Under the pieces are notes generated by a model. It saw nothing but the letters and a program-made list of their open reading frames with translations, had not been told where the DNA came from and made no database searches. Of a DNA stretch of 64,000 bases, positions 1-9,213 are shown in pieces. Both the position numbers and the translations under genes were made by a program. Within the stretch, counting starts at the first letter, position 1. The number at the start of each line of letters is the position of its first letter. The stretch covers positions 14,327-78,326 of the forward strand of contig NZ_CALCDX010000152.1 of assembly GCF_937900395.1 (NCBI RefSeq). Reading direction: 5' to 3'. Origin of the DNA: an uncultured Caulobacter sp. (GTDB lineage: Bacteria; Pseudomonadota; Alphaproteobacteria; Caulobacterales; Caulobacteraceae).

Positions 1-95
1 GACGCGCGCTCGGTCAGGGCGGTGCGCAGCACCTGCCGCCAATGACGGGTCTCTGCGGCGGGGTCGGGCTGGGTCGTCTCCGCCGGCTCGGTCAT
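1..95 (-). CDS. N-terminus of an unidentified protein, cut by the window edge
   Basis: An ATG at 95 opens a minus-strand frame that runs off the window after 31 codons. The visible peptide starts MTEPAETTQPDPAAETRHWR and is acidic and proline-rich, so it looks like a flexible cytoplasmic N-terminus. It starts 7 nt after the murD stop and is probably the next gene of the cell-wall operon. Too little is visible to name a family; ftsW or an accessory gene would be usual here, but nothing seen so far supports either. Confidence 0.5.
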   Translation of the reverse strand, partial: MTEPAETTQPDPAAETRHWRQVLRTALTERA

Positions 96-101
96 GGGCG
101 T

Positions 102-1514
102 CTAGGCCACGGCGGCCTTGCCGCCGGCCACCAGGCCGTTGACGGCGGCCCGGAACGCCTCGCCCCGCGCCTCGAAATCACTGAACTGGTCGAACGAGGC
201 GCAGGCCGGCGACAGCAGGACGATCGCCTCTTCGTCGCTGGCGGCGGCGTCGGCATAGGCCTGCTGGACGGCGCGCTCCAGGGTCCCGCTCATCGCGACC
301 TCGGCCTTGCCAGCCAGGGTCCACGAGAACGGCTCGGCCGCCTCGCCGATCAGATAGGCCTTGGCGATGCGCGGGAAGAGATCCTTCAGGTCGTCGATGC
401 CGCCGGCCTTCGCGACGCCCCCGGCGATCCAGTAGAACTTCGGATAGCTGGACATCGCCTGGCGGGCGGCGTCGGCGTTGGTGGCCTTGCTGTCGTTGAC
501 GAAGCGGACCTTGCCGATCTTGCCGACGGTCTCCATCCGGTGCGCCAGGCCCGGGAAGGTCATCAGGCCGTCAACCGCCTCCTGCATCGGAATGCCGATC
601 GCCCGCGCGGCGGCGTAGGCGGCGGCGGCGTTCTGCCAGTTGTGGCGGCCCGGCAGGCTGCGGGCGCGCAAGAGATCGGCGACCTCGATCACGCGCTCGC
701 CGGTGGCGTCATAGAGCACCCCCTGCAGGGCGTAGACGCCCCGGCCCATCGCCTTGCCGGCGCTGATCGGCCAGATGGTGCGGCGGTTGGCGGCGGTGAT
801 CTCGGTGCAGATCTGCTGGCACCAGGGATCGTCGACCCCGATGATCGCCGTGTCGCCCTTGCCCTGGTTCAGGAAGATCCGGCGCTTGGCGGCGATGTAG
901 CCGTCCATGCCGCCGTGGCGGTCCAGGTGGTCGGGCGAGATGTTCAGCAGCACCACGGCGTCCGGGTGCAGGCTGGAGGTCAGGTCCAGCTGGTAGGACG
1001 ACAGCTCCAGCACATAGACCGCGCCGCCGTGCATGTCCTCAAGGCCCAGGACGCCCTGGCCGATGTTGCCGCCGATCCGCGTGTCGCGGCCGGCCGAGGC
1101 GCACAGGTGGCCGATCAGGGCGGTGGTCGTCGACTTGCCGTTGGTGCCGGTGATGGCGATGATCTTGGGGCGCTTGTGGACCGGAGCAGCGGCGACCGTG
1201 CGCGCGAAGAGCTCGATGTCGCCCAGAATCTCGACGCCGGCGGCCTTGGCCTTCTGCACGGTCCAGTGCGGCTTGGGATGGGTCAGCGGCACGCCCGGCG
1301 ACAGCATCAGCGCGTCGAACTGGCGCCAGTCGGCGGCTTCGAGATCGACGACCGGGAAGCCTTCGGCCGCCGCGGCCTCGCGACTGGCGATCTTCTCGTC
1401 CCACAGGGCGACCTTCGCCCCGCCCGCGATCAAGGCGCGCGCCGCCGTAAGCCCGGTGCGGCCCAGGCCGAACACCGCGACGGTCTTGCCTTCGAAACCA
1501 CGGACCGGGATCAT
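102..1514 (-). CDS. murD: UDP-N-acetylmuramoylalanine--D-glutamate ligase MurD
   Basis: Cytoplasmic Mur ligase that adds D-glutamate to UDP-MurNAc-L-Ala, the second amino-acid step of peptidoglycan precursor synthesis. The product is 470 aa, normal for MurD. An N-terminal Rossmann-like segment (about 10-35, AVFGLGRTG) binds the UDP substrate. The ATP loop GTNGKST lies at about 123-129, and the central domain carries NDSKATN, a typical Mur-ligase signature. The ATG at 1514 gives the expected N-terminus. It lies 13 nt downstream of mraY in the same run of genes and is clearly part of the dcw operon. Confidence 0.97.
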   Translation of the reverse strand: MIPVRGFEGKTVAVFGLGRTGLTAARALIAGGAKVALWDEKIASREAAAAEGFPVVDLEAADWRQFDALMLSPGVPLTHPKPHWTVQKAKAAGVEILGDIELFARTVAAAPVHKRPKIIAITGTNGKSTTTALIGHLCASAGRDTRIGGNIGQGVLGLEDMHGGAVYVLELSSYQLDLTSSLHPDAVVLLNISPDHLDRHGGMDGYIAAKRRIFLNQGKGDTAIIGVDDPWCQQICTEITAANRRTIWPISAGKAMGRGVYALQGVLYDATGERVIEVADLLRARSLPGRHNWQNAAAAYAAARAIGIPMQEAVDGLMTFPGLAHRMETVGKIGKVRFVNDSKATNADAARQAMSSYPKFYWIAGGVAKAGGIDDLKDLFPRIAKAYLIGEAAEPFSWTLAGKAEVAMSGTLERAVQQAYADAAASDEEAIVLLSPACASFDQFSDFEARGEAFRAAVNGLVAGGKAAVA

Positions 1515-1527
1515 CGACGCGCCTCCC

Positions 1528-2640
1528 CTACCGCAGCTTCAGGGTGGCGAGGCCGACGAAGGCCAGGATCATCGACACAATCCAGAAGCGGATCACGACG
1601 GTGGACTCCGGCCAGCCCAGCTTCTCGAAATGGTGGTGGATCGGCGCCATCAGGAAGACCCGCTTGCCGGTCTTCTTGAAGTAGGCGACCTGGATCATCA
1701 CGCTCAGCGCCTCGGCGACGAACAGGCCGCCGACGATGCCCAGGACCAGTTCGTGCTTGGCGCAGACGGCGATCGCGCCCAGCGCGCCGCCCAGGGCCAG
1801 CGAGCCGGTGTCGCCCATGAAGATCTTGGCCGGCGGGGCGTTGTACCAGAGGAAGCCCATGCCCCCGCCGATGATGGCGCCGCACAGCACCGCCAGCTCG
1901 CCGACGCCCGGCGCGAAGTGCAGGTTCAGATAGTCGGCGAACTTGTAGTTGCCAACGAGGTAGGCGATCAGGCCGAAGGTCGAGGCGGCGAACATCACCG
2001 GCACGATGGCCAGGCCGTCCAGGCCGTCGGTCAGGTTCACGGCGTTGGAGAAGCCGGCGATCGTGATCGCGGCGAAGACCACGTAGAACCAGCCCAGATT
2101 GATCACCAGCGCCTTGAAGATCGGGAAGATCAGGCTGGTTTCCATGCCGGGCGTCATCGGCGACTTCGGCGCGAACAGGATCAGGATCACGGTGGCCGCG
2201 ATCGCCACGATGAACTGGGCGATCAGCTTCTGCACGCTGGAGAGGCCGGCCGTGGTCTGCTTGGTGACCTTGGCGTAGTCGTCCATGAAGCCCAGCACGC
2301 CGTAGCTGCCGGTGACCAGCAGCACGACCCAGACGTGGACGTTGCGCAGGTCGGCCCACAGCAGGGCGCCGGCGAACAGGCCGGCCAGGATCATGAAGCC
2401 GCCCATGGTGGGCGTGCCGGCCTTTTCGGTGACGTGGCGGGCGATGCCGTCGGTGCGGATCGGCTGACCCTTGCCCTGCTTGGTCTTCATCCAGCGGATG
2501 AAGCGCGAGCCCATGGCCACCGCGACGATATAGGCCGTCAGCATGGCCATCCCGGACCGGAAGGTCAGGTACTTCAACAGGTTGAGCATCGGCACATGCT
2601 CTTGCGAGCGCGCCAGCCATTCATAGAGGAAGTACAGCAT
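1528..2640 (-). CDS. mraY: phospho-N-acetylmuramoyl-pentapeptide transferase MraY
   Basis: Integral membrane enzyme that transfers phospho-MurNAc-pentapeptide to undecaprenyl phosphate, making lipid I. It has 370 aa with about ten hydrophobic segments. Family signatures are visible: NLTDGLDGLA in the middle, GDTGSLALGG, and APIHHHFEKLGW near the C-terminus, which together form the catalytic and magnesium-binding face. The start overlaps the murF stop by one base (TGATG), so translation is probably coupled. Confidence 0.97.
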   Translation of the reverse strand: MLYFLYEWLARSQEHVPMLNLLKYLTFRSGMAMLTAYIVAVAMGSRFIRWMKTKQGKGQPIRTDGIARHVTEKAGTPTMGGFMILAGLFAGALLWADLRNVHVWVVLLVTGSYGVLGFMDDYAKVTKQTTAGLSSVQKLIAQFIVAIAATVILILFAPKSPMTPGMETSLIFPIFKALVINLGWFYVVFAAITIAGFSNAVNLTDGLDGLAIVPVMFAASTFGLIAYLVGNYKFADYLNLHFAPGVGELAVLCGAIIGGGMGFLWYNAPPAKIFMGDTGSLALGGALGAIAVCAKHELVLGIVGGLFVAEALSVMIQVAYFKKTGKRVFLMAPIHHHFEKLGWPESTVVIRFWIVSMILAFVGLATLKLR

Positions 2641-4100
2641 CAGACCCGTTCTCCGAGATCGAGCGCCGCCAGGGCCTGGGCCAAAAGCCCCGCCTTGGAG
2701 CCGTTCGACCCCTTCACCATCACCACGTCGCCAGGCCGGATCGCCCCCGCCAGCTCAGCCGTTAACTTTTCGGTAACCACCGCGTAGCCGCCTCGCCGAG
2801 TCGGCGGAAGCTGCTCCCACAGCGATTTCATGTGGACGCCCGCGAGAAAAACCATGTCAACGTTTGCAGCCGCGATCGGCGCCGCAAGCTCCGCGTGAAA
2901 GCGCGCGGAGTCCTCGCCCAATTCGAGCATGTCGGTCAGGACGACGATCCGGCGCCCGGCGACCTTGCGCGCGCCCAGCGTCTTCAGCGCCGCCTGCATG
3001 GAGACGGGGTTGGCGTTGTAGCTCTCGTCGACCAGGGTGAACGTCCCGCCGCCGATCCGGACGGTCTTTTCGGCCCCGCGCCCCTCGATCGGCGCGAAGG
3101 CGGCCAGGGCCGCCAGAGCCGTCTGGCGCGGCACGTCCAACGCTTCGAGCATCAGCAGCACGCACAGGCTGTTGGGACCCCAGTGGACTCCGGTCTGGAG
3201 CAAGGAGAACTCGACGGGCTCGCCCTTGATCACGGCTTTAACCACCGACTTCCCCGGCGAATGCCGGGGCCCAGATCCATCCTGAGCGCTCGCCGCCTTG
3301 TCATCTGGATCCCGGCCTTCGCCGGGAAGGTCGGAGGAAAAAGAGACCAACTGGGCCGTGCAGTCGGGGGAAGACCCGAAGCTCCAGACGGTGGCGCCGA
3401 CCTTCTCGGCCTCGCCCTTCAGGAACTCGAACCAGCGGTTGTCGGCGTTCAGCACCGCGATCCCGCCAGGCTGGAGGCCCGCGAAGATCTCGGCCTTGGC
3501 GCGGGCGACGCCCGCCTCGCCGTCCGGGAAGTTCTCGATGTGCACCGGGCCGACCGTGGTGATCGCCACCGCGTGCGGCTGAACGAAGCCCGACAGCGGG
3601 ACGATCTCGTCGGCGTGGTTCATGCCGATCTCGAACACCGCCCGCTGGGTGTCGCGCGGCATCCGCGCCAGGGTCAGCGGCACGCCAATGTGGTTGTTGT
3701 AGCTCTTGACCGAGGCGTGGGCCTTGCCGGCCAGGCGCAGGCCCGCCTCGACCGCGCGGGTGACGCTGGTCTTGCCGACCGAGCCGGTCACCGCGCCGCG
3801 CTTGCACTGGGGCGCACGATCGCGGGCGGCGACGCCCAGGGCCTCCAGCGCCTTGAAGGTGTCGGCGACCATGACGGCCGGGGCGTCGACCGGCTTGGCG
3901 GCCAAGACGCCAGCCGCGCCGTTGACCACGGCTTGCGGCACGAAGTCGTGACCGTCGCGCGCGCCGACCAGCGGCACGAAAAGGTCGCCCTTCTCCACGC
4001 TGCGCGTGTCGATCGAGACGCCGGTCGCGATGAAGTCGCCGGCGACCTGGCCGCCGACCGCCTGGGCGATCTCGTCAGCGGTCCAGAGGGCGTCAGACAT
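2640..4100 (-). CDS. murF: UDP-MurNAc-tripeptide--D-Ala-D-Ala ligase MurF, with an in-frame repeat-derived insert
   Basis: Adds D-Ala-D-Ala to UDP-MurNAc-tripeptide, finishing the cytoplasmic pentapeptide. It has 486 aa. The ATP loop is GSVGKTS, followed by NNHIGVP, EIGMNH and DESYNANP, all MurF hallmarks. Oddity: between a strand ending LVSFSS and one starting VVKAVIKG lies about 30 residues rich in G, D, S and P. They are encoded by a palindromic element otherwise found between genes (3246-3335). No frameshift or stop results, so the enzyme is expected to work with a surface loop. The gene overlaps murE by 8 nt and mraY by 1 nt. Confidence 0.95.
   Translation of the reverse strand: MSDALWTADEIAQAVGGQVAGDFIATGVSIDTRSVEKGDLFVPLVGARDGHDFVPQAVVNGAAGVLAAKPVDAPAVMVADTFKALEALGVAARDRAPQCKRGAVTGSVGKTSVTRAVEAGLRLAGKAHASVKSYNNHIGVPLTLARMPRDTQRAVFEIGMNHADEIVPLSGFVQPHAVAITTVGPVHIENFPDGEAGVARAKAEIFAGLQPGGIAVLNADNRWFEFLKGEAEKVGATVWSFGSSPDCTAQLVSFSSDLPGEGRDPDDKAASAQDGSGPRHSPGKSVVKAVIKGEPVEFSLLQTGVHWGPNSLCVLLMLEALDVPRQTALAALAAFAPIEGRGAEKTVRIGGGTFTLVDESYNANPVSMQAALKTLGARKVAGRRIVVLTDMLELGEDSARFHAELAAPIAAANVDMVFLAGVHMKSLWEQLPPTRRGGYAVVTEKLTAELAGAIRPGDVVMVKGSNGSKAGLLAQALAALDLGERV
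3246..3335. repeat. palindromic repeat element inserted in frame in murF
   Basis: The left arm reads CGACTTCCCCGGCGAATGCC and onward, and the right arm is its imperfect reverse complement (TGGATCCCGGCCTTCGCCGG and onward). About 20 bp lie between them. The same arm sequence occurs at 9968-10099 and, as a single hairpin, at 56291-56312. The element is about 90 bp, a multiple of three, and has no stop in the murF frame. Boundaries are judged by eye to within a few bases. Confidence 0.8.
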
Positions 4101-5553
4101 GCTCGCCCTCCAGAGCCGCGAGGGTCTCGGCGACGTCGTCGAACGGATGCACGACGCCGGCGACGATCTGGCCTTGTTCGTGCCCCTTGCCGGCCACGAC
4201 CAGCACGTCGCCTTCGGCCAGCAGGTCGACGGCGGCGCGGATGGCGGCGCGGCGGTCGCCGATCTCGCGCGCGCCCGGGGCGGCTTCGAGAATGGCGGCG
4301 CGGATCGAGGCCGGGTCCTCCGAGCGCGGATTGTCGTCGGTGACGATGGCGATGTCCGCGAGCTTGGCGCCGATCGCGCCCATCAGCGGGCGCTTGCCCC
4401 GGTCGCGGTCGCCGCCCGCGCCGAACACGGCGATCAGCTTGCCGCGCGTGTGCGGACGCAGGGCTTCGAGCACGGTCTGCAGGCCGTCCGGCGTATGGGC
4501 GTAATCGACATAGGCCTCGCCGCCCTTGGGGCCGCGCCCGACGCGCTGCAGACGCCCAGCGGCGCCTTCCAGGCTCTCCAGCGCCTTGAGGACCTTGCCG
4601 ACGTCCTCGCCGGCGGCGACGCACAGGCCGGCGGCGACCAGCACGTTCGAGGCTTGGAAGGCGCCGGCCAGCGGCAGGCGGATCTCGTAGGTCACGCCAT
4701 CGGCTTCGACCACCAGGTCCTGGCCGGCCGGTGTCGGGGTGCGCGAGACCAGGCGCAGGCCCTGGCCGTCCTCGCCGACCGAGAACACGCTTTGCCCCGA
4801 GGTCACGGCTGTCGAGGCGAAGGTCGGGAAGGCCTCGCTGTCGGCGTTCAGCACGGCCATCGCGCCGGCGGGGGTCAGCGTGTCGAACAGGCGCAGCTTG
4901 GCGGCGCGGTAGGCCTCCATGGAGCCGTGATAGTCGAGGTGGTCCTGGGTGAAGTTGGTGAAGCCGGCGGCGCGCAGCTTCACGCCGTCCACGCGGCGCT
5001 GGTCGACGCCGTGCGAGCTGGCCTCCAGCGCCAGGTGGGTGACGCCCATGTCGGCGAGACGCGCGATCATCTCGGCGACGTCGCCGGCATCCGGCGTGGT
5101 CAGGCCAGGCGGCGTCAGCTGCTGGTCGGGTTGGCCCGCCTCGCTGACCACCACGCCCAGCGTGCCCATGCTGGCGGCCTTGTGGCCCAGCTTGGCGAAG
5201 ATCTGGCGGCAGAAGCCGGCGACCGAGGTCTTGCCGTTGGTGCCGGTGACGGCCACGCACATGTCAGGCTGCTTGCCCCAGAACGCCGCCGAGGCCAGGG
5301 CGTAGGCGCGGCGGGCGTCCTCCGAGCGCACCACCGGCACGCCGAGACCTTCCAGCCCGCCCTCGGGCGCGAGAACGGCGGCCGCGCCTTGCGAGACCGC
5401 GCCCGGCGCGAAGTCGCGGCCGTCGACCTTGGTGCCCGGCAGGGCCGCGAACAGCCAGCCGGCGGTGACCTTGCGGCTGTCGGCCGTGACGCCGGCGATC
5501 ACCGGGTCATTGGCGAAGGGACGGTTGAACAGTTCGGACAGACGCTTGGTCAT
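4093..5553 (-). CDS. murE: UDP-MurNAc-L-Ala-D-Glu:meso-diaminopimelate ligase MurE
   Basis: Adds the third residue of the stem peptide. It has 486 aa. The N-terminal UDP-binding domain contains ITADSR-like GVTADSRKV. The ATP loop is TGTNGKTS, and LEASSHG follows in the central domain. The C-terminal domain has DNPRSEDP, the DNPR signature of enzymes that use meso-diaminopimelate rather than lysine, as expected for a Gram-negative. The ATG at 5553 overlaps the ftsI stop by 4 nt (ATGA) and the 3' end overlaps murF by 8 nt. The longer frame running upstream into ftsI is a shadow. Confidence 0.96.
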   Translation of the reverse strand: MTKRLSELFNRPFANDPVIAGVTADSRKVTAGWLFAALPGTKVDGRDFAPGAVSQGAAAVLAPEGGLEGLGVPVVRSEDARRAYALASAAFWGKQPDMCVAVTGTNGKTSVAGFCRQIFAKLGHKAASMGTLGVVVSEAGQPDQQLTPPGLTTPDAGDVAEMIARLADMGVTHLALEASSHGVDQRRVDGVKLRAAGFTNFTQDHLDYHGSMEAYRAAKLRLFDTLTPAGAMAVLNADSEAFPTFASTAVTSGQSVFSVGEDGQGLRLVSRTPTPAGQDLVVEADGVTYEIRLPLAGAFQASNVLVAAGLCVAAGEDVGKVLKALESLEGAAGRLQRVGRGPKGGEAYVDYAHTPDGLQTVLEALRPHTRGKLIAVFGAGGDRDRGKRPLMGAIGAKLADIAIVTDDNPRSEDPASIRAAILEAAPGAREIGDRRAAIRAAVDLLAEGDVLVVAGKGHEQGQIVAGVVHPFDDVAETLAALEGEHV

Positions 5554-7322
5554 AGGCCCGCCTCCGGAGCGGCGTTCTTTGTAGGAGCGGCGATGGTCAC
5601 CAGGTCCTGCTTTCTCTGCACGCCGAGGAACGGCGCGATGCGTTCGATGACCTTGCCGGCCGCCGGCGCCCCGACCCAGCCGCCGGTCGAGAAGCCGTAC
5701 GAGGCGGCCGTGCCATGCGGCTCGTCCATCAGGATCAGGACGAAGTAGCGGTCGGCCTCCAGCGGGCCGTCGGTCGGGAACGTCGCCGCGAATGACGAGA
5801 CCTGGCGCTGGTGGTTGTAGCCGCGGATCGAAGGGTCGTACTTCTCGCCCGTGCCGGTCTTGCCGCCGACCGACAGGCCCGGCACGTCGGCCTTGCCGCC
5901 GCTGCCGCCCTCGCCCGGGATGACGTTGGCGCGCATGATCTTCAGCATCTCGGCCGAGGTGGCTTCCGACAGCACCCGCGCGCCTTCCGGACGCACGCCG
6001 TCGGGCATCTTCTTGATGGTCAGCGGCAGCATCTTTCCGCCGTTCAGCAGCGCGCCCATGGCTTGAGCGAGGGCGAGCGGGCTGACGTTCATGCCGTGGC
6101 CGAACGAGGTGGAGGCCACCGCGTCCATGTCCCACTTGCGCGGCGTCAGCGGGCGAGCGGATTCCATCAGCTCGACCTTGGCCGGCTTGGTCAGGCCCAG
6201 CGCCGTGAAGTAGCGCGACAGCCGCTCGCCGCCGATCTTCTCGGCCAGCATGGCCGTGCCGATGTTCGACGAGTGCTTGAACACCTCGACCAGGGTCAGG
6301 ATGGCCTTGGCCGCGTGGTAGTCATGGATCGTGCGGTAGCCCAGCTTGAACGGCTCGCGCGCGTCGAAGGTCGAGGCGGGAGTCGCCACGCCGGTGTCCA
6401 GGCCGATCGCGACCGTGAACGCCTTGAAGGTCGAGCCCATCTCGTAGACCGAGGCCGCGGCGCGGTTCAGGCGCTGCTCATTGGTCGCCTCGCCCGCCTT
6501 GTTCGGGTCGAAGTCGGGCAGGCTGGCCAGGCCCAGGATCTCGCCGGTGTGGACGTTGGTGACCAGGCCGACCGCGCCCTTCGGCGTGAACTCGGCGGCG
6601 GCCTTGCGCAACTCGTCCTCGAGCGCGGCCTGCACGCGCACGTCGATCGACAGCTGGACCGGACCACCGCCGTCGCCGCCGACGGCCATGCGGATCGGAT
6701 CGTCCAGCGCGCGCTCGGCGCCGGCTAGGCCCTTGCCGCCGCTGTCGACGAAGCCGATCAGGTGGGCGGCCGTCGGGCCCAGCGGATACATCCGCCGCTC
6801 CTGCTCCTCGAACGAGACGCCCGGCAGGCCGAGGTTGAAGATGGCGTCCTTCTCGTCGGGCGTCAGGCCGCCGACGACGAAGGTGCGATGGTCGCCGAAC
6901 ACGATCTTGTCCAGCCGCTTGGACGGCACCTGCGGCAGGGCGCGCCCGAGGGCCCGGCGGGTCTCCTTGGCGTCCCAGACCTCGCGCGGATCGACATAGA
7001 GGGCGTAGTGGGCCAGGTCGACGGCCAGCAGCTTGCCGTTGCGGTCGACCAGGTCGCCGCGCGCGCCCTCGGCGCCCTGGGCGTAGCCGTTGCCGCGACC
7101 GGCGTTCGAGAACAGCGCCGCCCACCCCGCGCCCAGGCCCACGCCGACAAAGCACAGGCCGAAGAACACCATCACCAGGAAGATGCGGATGCGCGTGTCG
7201 TCCTGCGGCTTGGCCGCCGCGCGCGAGCGCTCGAAGGCGTGCTCCAGCCGCCAGACGCGCTCGACCAGCCAGCGCCAGGCCGGAGAATGGAACCCGCCGG
7301 GGCCAAGGTTCGAGAGGCTCAT
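5550..7322 (-). CDS. ftsI: septal peptidoglycan transpeptidase FtsI (PBP3)
   Basis: Division-specific penicillin-binding protein that cross-links septal peptidoglycan. It has 590 aa. A cytoplasmic N-terminus is followed by one membrane anchor at about residues 48-70, then the PBP dimerisation domain and the transpeptidase domain. The active-site motifs are present in order: STFK (in YEMGSTFKAF), SSN (HSSNIGT) and KTG (GGKTGTGEKY). It overlaps ftsL upstream and murE downstream by 4 nt each, fitting coupled translation in the dcw operon. Confidence 0.96.
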   Translation of the reverse strand: MSLSNLGPGGFHSPAWRWLVERVWRLEHAFERSRAAAKPQDDTRIRIFLVMVFFGLCFVGVGLGAGWAALFSNAGRGNGYAQGAEGARGDLVDRNGKLLAVDLAHYALYVDPREVWDAKETRRALGRALPQVPSKRLDKIVFGDHRTFVVGGLTPDEKDAIFNLGLPGVSFEEQERRMYPLGPTAAHLIGFVDSGGKGLAGAERALDDPIRMAVGGDGGGPVQLSIDVRVQAALEDELRKAAAEFTPKGAVGLVTNVHTGEILGLASLPDFDPNKAGEATNEQRLNRAAASVYEMGSTFKAFTVAIGLDTGVATPASTFDAREPFKLGYRTIHDYHAAKAILTLVEVFKHSSNIGTAMLAEKIGGERLSRYFTALGLTKPAKVELMESARPLTPRKWDMDAVASTSFGHGMNVSPLALAQAMGALLNGGKMLPLTIKKMPDGVRPEGARVLSEATSAEMLKIMRANVIPGEGGSGGKADVPGLSVGGKTGTGEKYDPSIRGYNHQRQVSSFAATFPTDGPLEADRYFVLILMDEPHGTAASYGFSTGGWVGAPAAGKVIERIAPFLGVQRKQDLVTIAAPTKNAAPEAGL

Positions 7323-7756
7323 CGCGGGCCTCCCGCGGGAGGCGGCGGCGGAACGTCTTCCGGCACGGCTTCGGGCGCGTCGGCGGCCAAGGCGTCGGTG
7401 GCTTCGGGGACCGCCGTAACCGGCGCGCGCGGCAATTCGCGACGGCGCGCGACGTCGATCAAGGCGTCTTCGGTGATCTCGTGGTCGGCCGCGATCGGTT
7501 GCAGCTGCATCATCTGCGCCAGTTGCTCGATACGGCGCGGCTGCTCCAGGTGGGCGACCTCGGCCTCCAGCAGGCGCTTTCGCACGGCCTCTTCGTCGAT
7601 CTCCTGCTGGATGCGGGCGATCTCCTGGCGCTCGCGACCGGCGAAGGTCTTGGCCAGATAGACGCCGGTGACCAGGGTCAGCAGGATGCCGAGCCCCACG
7701 ACCTCGACGACCCGGAAGCCCCGCACCCGCTTATTGAAGAGCTCCATGAAGCTCAT
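7319..7756 (-). CDS. ftsL: cell division protein FtsL
   Basis: Small bitopic divisome protein expected to pair with FtsB and link FtsQ to FtsWI. It has 145 aa: a short basic cytoplasmic start, one membrane span at about 18-35 (VVGLGILLTLVTGVYLA), a periplasmic coiled coil at about 40-85 rich in E, Q, R and L, and a low-complexity Pro/Ala tail. Identity rests on the position between rsmH and ftsI and on this architecture, since FtsL sequences diverge strongly. Both ends overlap neighbours by 4 nt. Confidence 0.9.
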   Translation of the reverse strand: MSFMELFNKRVRGFRVVEVVGLGILLTLVTGVYLAKTFAGRERQEIARIQQEIDEEAVRKRLLEAEVAHLEQPRRIEQLAQMMQLQPIAADHEITEDALIDVARRRELPRAPVTAVPEATDALAADAPEAVPEDVPPPPPAGGPR

Positions 7757-8688
7757 GCGGCGGTCTCCCAGACGGGAGCGGCCGTGCGCACGGCCGCGCG
7801 CAGCTTGGACGAGCGCGCGCGCGGATTGACGGCCAGTTCGACCTCGCCCGGCGCGATCGCCTTGTTCGAGATCAGCTGGAAGCTGGGCGCCGCGCCGGCC
7901 TGGACCGGCGGCGCGTGGCGCGAGCCGCCGGGCGTCTTCCCCGCCCGCTCGGCCAGGAACGCCTTGACGATCCGGTCCTCCAGCGAGTGGAAGGTCACGA
8001 CCACCAGGCGGCCGCCCGGCTTGAGCACCTTCTCGGCGGCGACGAGACCGGCCTCCAGCTCGCCCAGCTCGTCATTGACCGCGATCCGCAGGCCCTGGAA
8101 CGAGCGGGTGGCCGGATGAACCTTTGCGCCCTTGCGGCCACCGACGGCGCGCTCGATCACCTCGGCCAGGTCCAGCGTGCGCTCGAACGGCTTCTCCTCG
8201 CGGCGGCGGATGATGAAGCTGGCGATACGGCGCGAGGCGTGCTCCTCGCCGTAGACGTAGAGGATCTTCGCCAGCTCGGCGTGGTCCAGGGTGTTGACTA
8301 GATCGGCGGCGGTCGGACCGGTGTCGCCCATCCGCATGTCCAGCGGACCGTCGCGCATGAACGAGAAGCCGCGCTCGGCCTGATCGAGCTGCATCGACGA
8401 GACGCCGAGGTCCAGCATCACGCCGTCGACCGACTCCGGACCCAGCTCGTCCAGCATTTCCGAGAAGCGGGCCTGGACCAGGCGGAAGCGGTCGGCGGGC
8501 AGGCCTTCGGTGAATTGGCGGACGGTCGGGTCGCGGTCGAAGCCGACGACGCTGGCCCCGGTGGCCAGCACCGCGCGGGTGTAGCCGCCCGCGCCGAAGG
8601 TGCCGTCCACGACGACGTCACCGGGACCGGCGCCCAGCGCCTCAACCACTTCGTCAAGCAGGACCGAGATGTGCGGTGCGGCGCTCAC
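7753..8688 (-). CDS. rsmH: 16S rRNA (cytosine-1402-N4)-methyltransferase RsmH (MraW)
   Basis: SAM-dependent enzyme methylating C1402 of 16S rRNA. It has 311 aa. Motifs include HISVLLDEV at the start, the SAM loop VDGTFGAGGYT, LDLGVSSMQLDQAERGFSF, and the late VVTFHSLEDRIVK. The start chosen is the GTG at 8688, which overlaps the mraZ stop as GTGA and gives the standard N-terminus. An upstream extension of the same frame lies inside mraZ and is not used. Confidence 0.95.
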   Translation of the reverse strand: MSAAPHISVLLDEVVEALGAGPGDVVVDGTFGAGGYTRAVLATGASVVGFDRDPTVRQFTEGLPADRFRLVQARFSEMLDELGPESVDGVMLDLGVSSMQLDQAERGFSFMRDGPLDMRMGDTGPTAADLVNTLDHAELAKILYVYGEEHASRRIASFIIRRREEKPFERTLDLAEVIERAVGGRKGAKVHPATRSFQGLRIAVNDELGELEAGLVAAEKVLKPGGRLVVVTFHSLEDRIVKAFLAERAGKTPGGSRHAPPVQAGAAPSFQLISNKAIAPGEVELAVNPRARSSKLRAAVRTAAPVWETAA

Positions 8689-9152
8689 GACACGACGCCC
8701 AGTCGAGCGGCGCGCTGCTGGGCGCGCAGGGCGGCCAGACCTTCGCGCGCCAGGTCGCGCTGCGCCGCGCGATGGGCCTGGAAGGCCTCGCGGGACCAAA
8801 TCTGGAAACGCTCACCCATACCGACGACAGCAACCCAATCCGTGAGGCCGCACATTTCGCACAAATGGTCGGGCAAGGTAATGCGACCGGCTGTATCAAA
8901 CGACAGCTTGGCCATGCCGCCCAGCACGCTGATCTCCAGCGCCGAGCGCGTGGGATCGCCGAACGGCAGTTCCTCGATCACGCCCATGTAGCGGTCGAAC
9001 AGGGCCTTGCCGCCCGCCTCCAGGCAGTCGGCCTCGATGGAGGGAAAGCAGAAGATCCCATCGAACATCCCGGACACGGCCGCGCGGAATTCCTGCGGCA
9101 CAACGATGCGCCGCTTGCTGTCGAGCTGTTTCTCGAAGGTCGAGAGAAACAA
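8685..9152 (-). CDS. mraZ: transcriptional regulator MraZ
   Basis: DNA-binding protein with two SpoVT/AbrB-like MraZ repeats. In other bacteria it controls the dcw cluster by binding repeats before its own gene. The N-terminal repeat (FLSTFEKQLDSKRRIVVPQEFR) and the second repeat (KLSFDTAGRITLPDHLC) are both present. I place the start at a TTG at 9152, which gives the usual MFLSTFEKQ beginning and 155 aa. An ATG at 9224 in the same frame would lie inside the predicted MraZ box, so it is less likely. First gene of the minus-strand operon. Confidence 0.9.
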   Translation of the reverse strand: MFLSTFEKQLDSKRRIVVPQEFRAAVSGMFDGIFCFPSIEADCLEAGGKALFDRYMGVIEELPFGDPTRSALEISVLGGMAKLSFDTAGRITLPDHLCEMCGLTDWVAVVGMGERFQIWSREAFQAHRAAQRDLAREGLAALRAQQRAARLGVVS

Positions 9153-9213
9153 GACCGTTGAACCCCGCCAGATCCGCGTCGGTCGGCGACCCGCCACATC
9201 GCCCCGACGCAAT

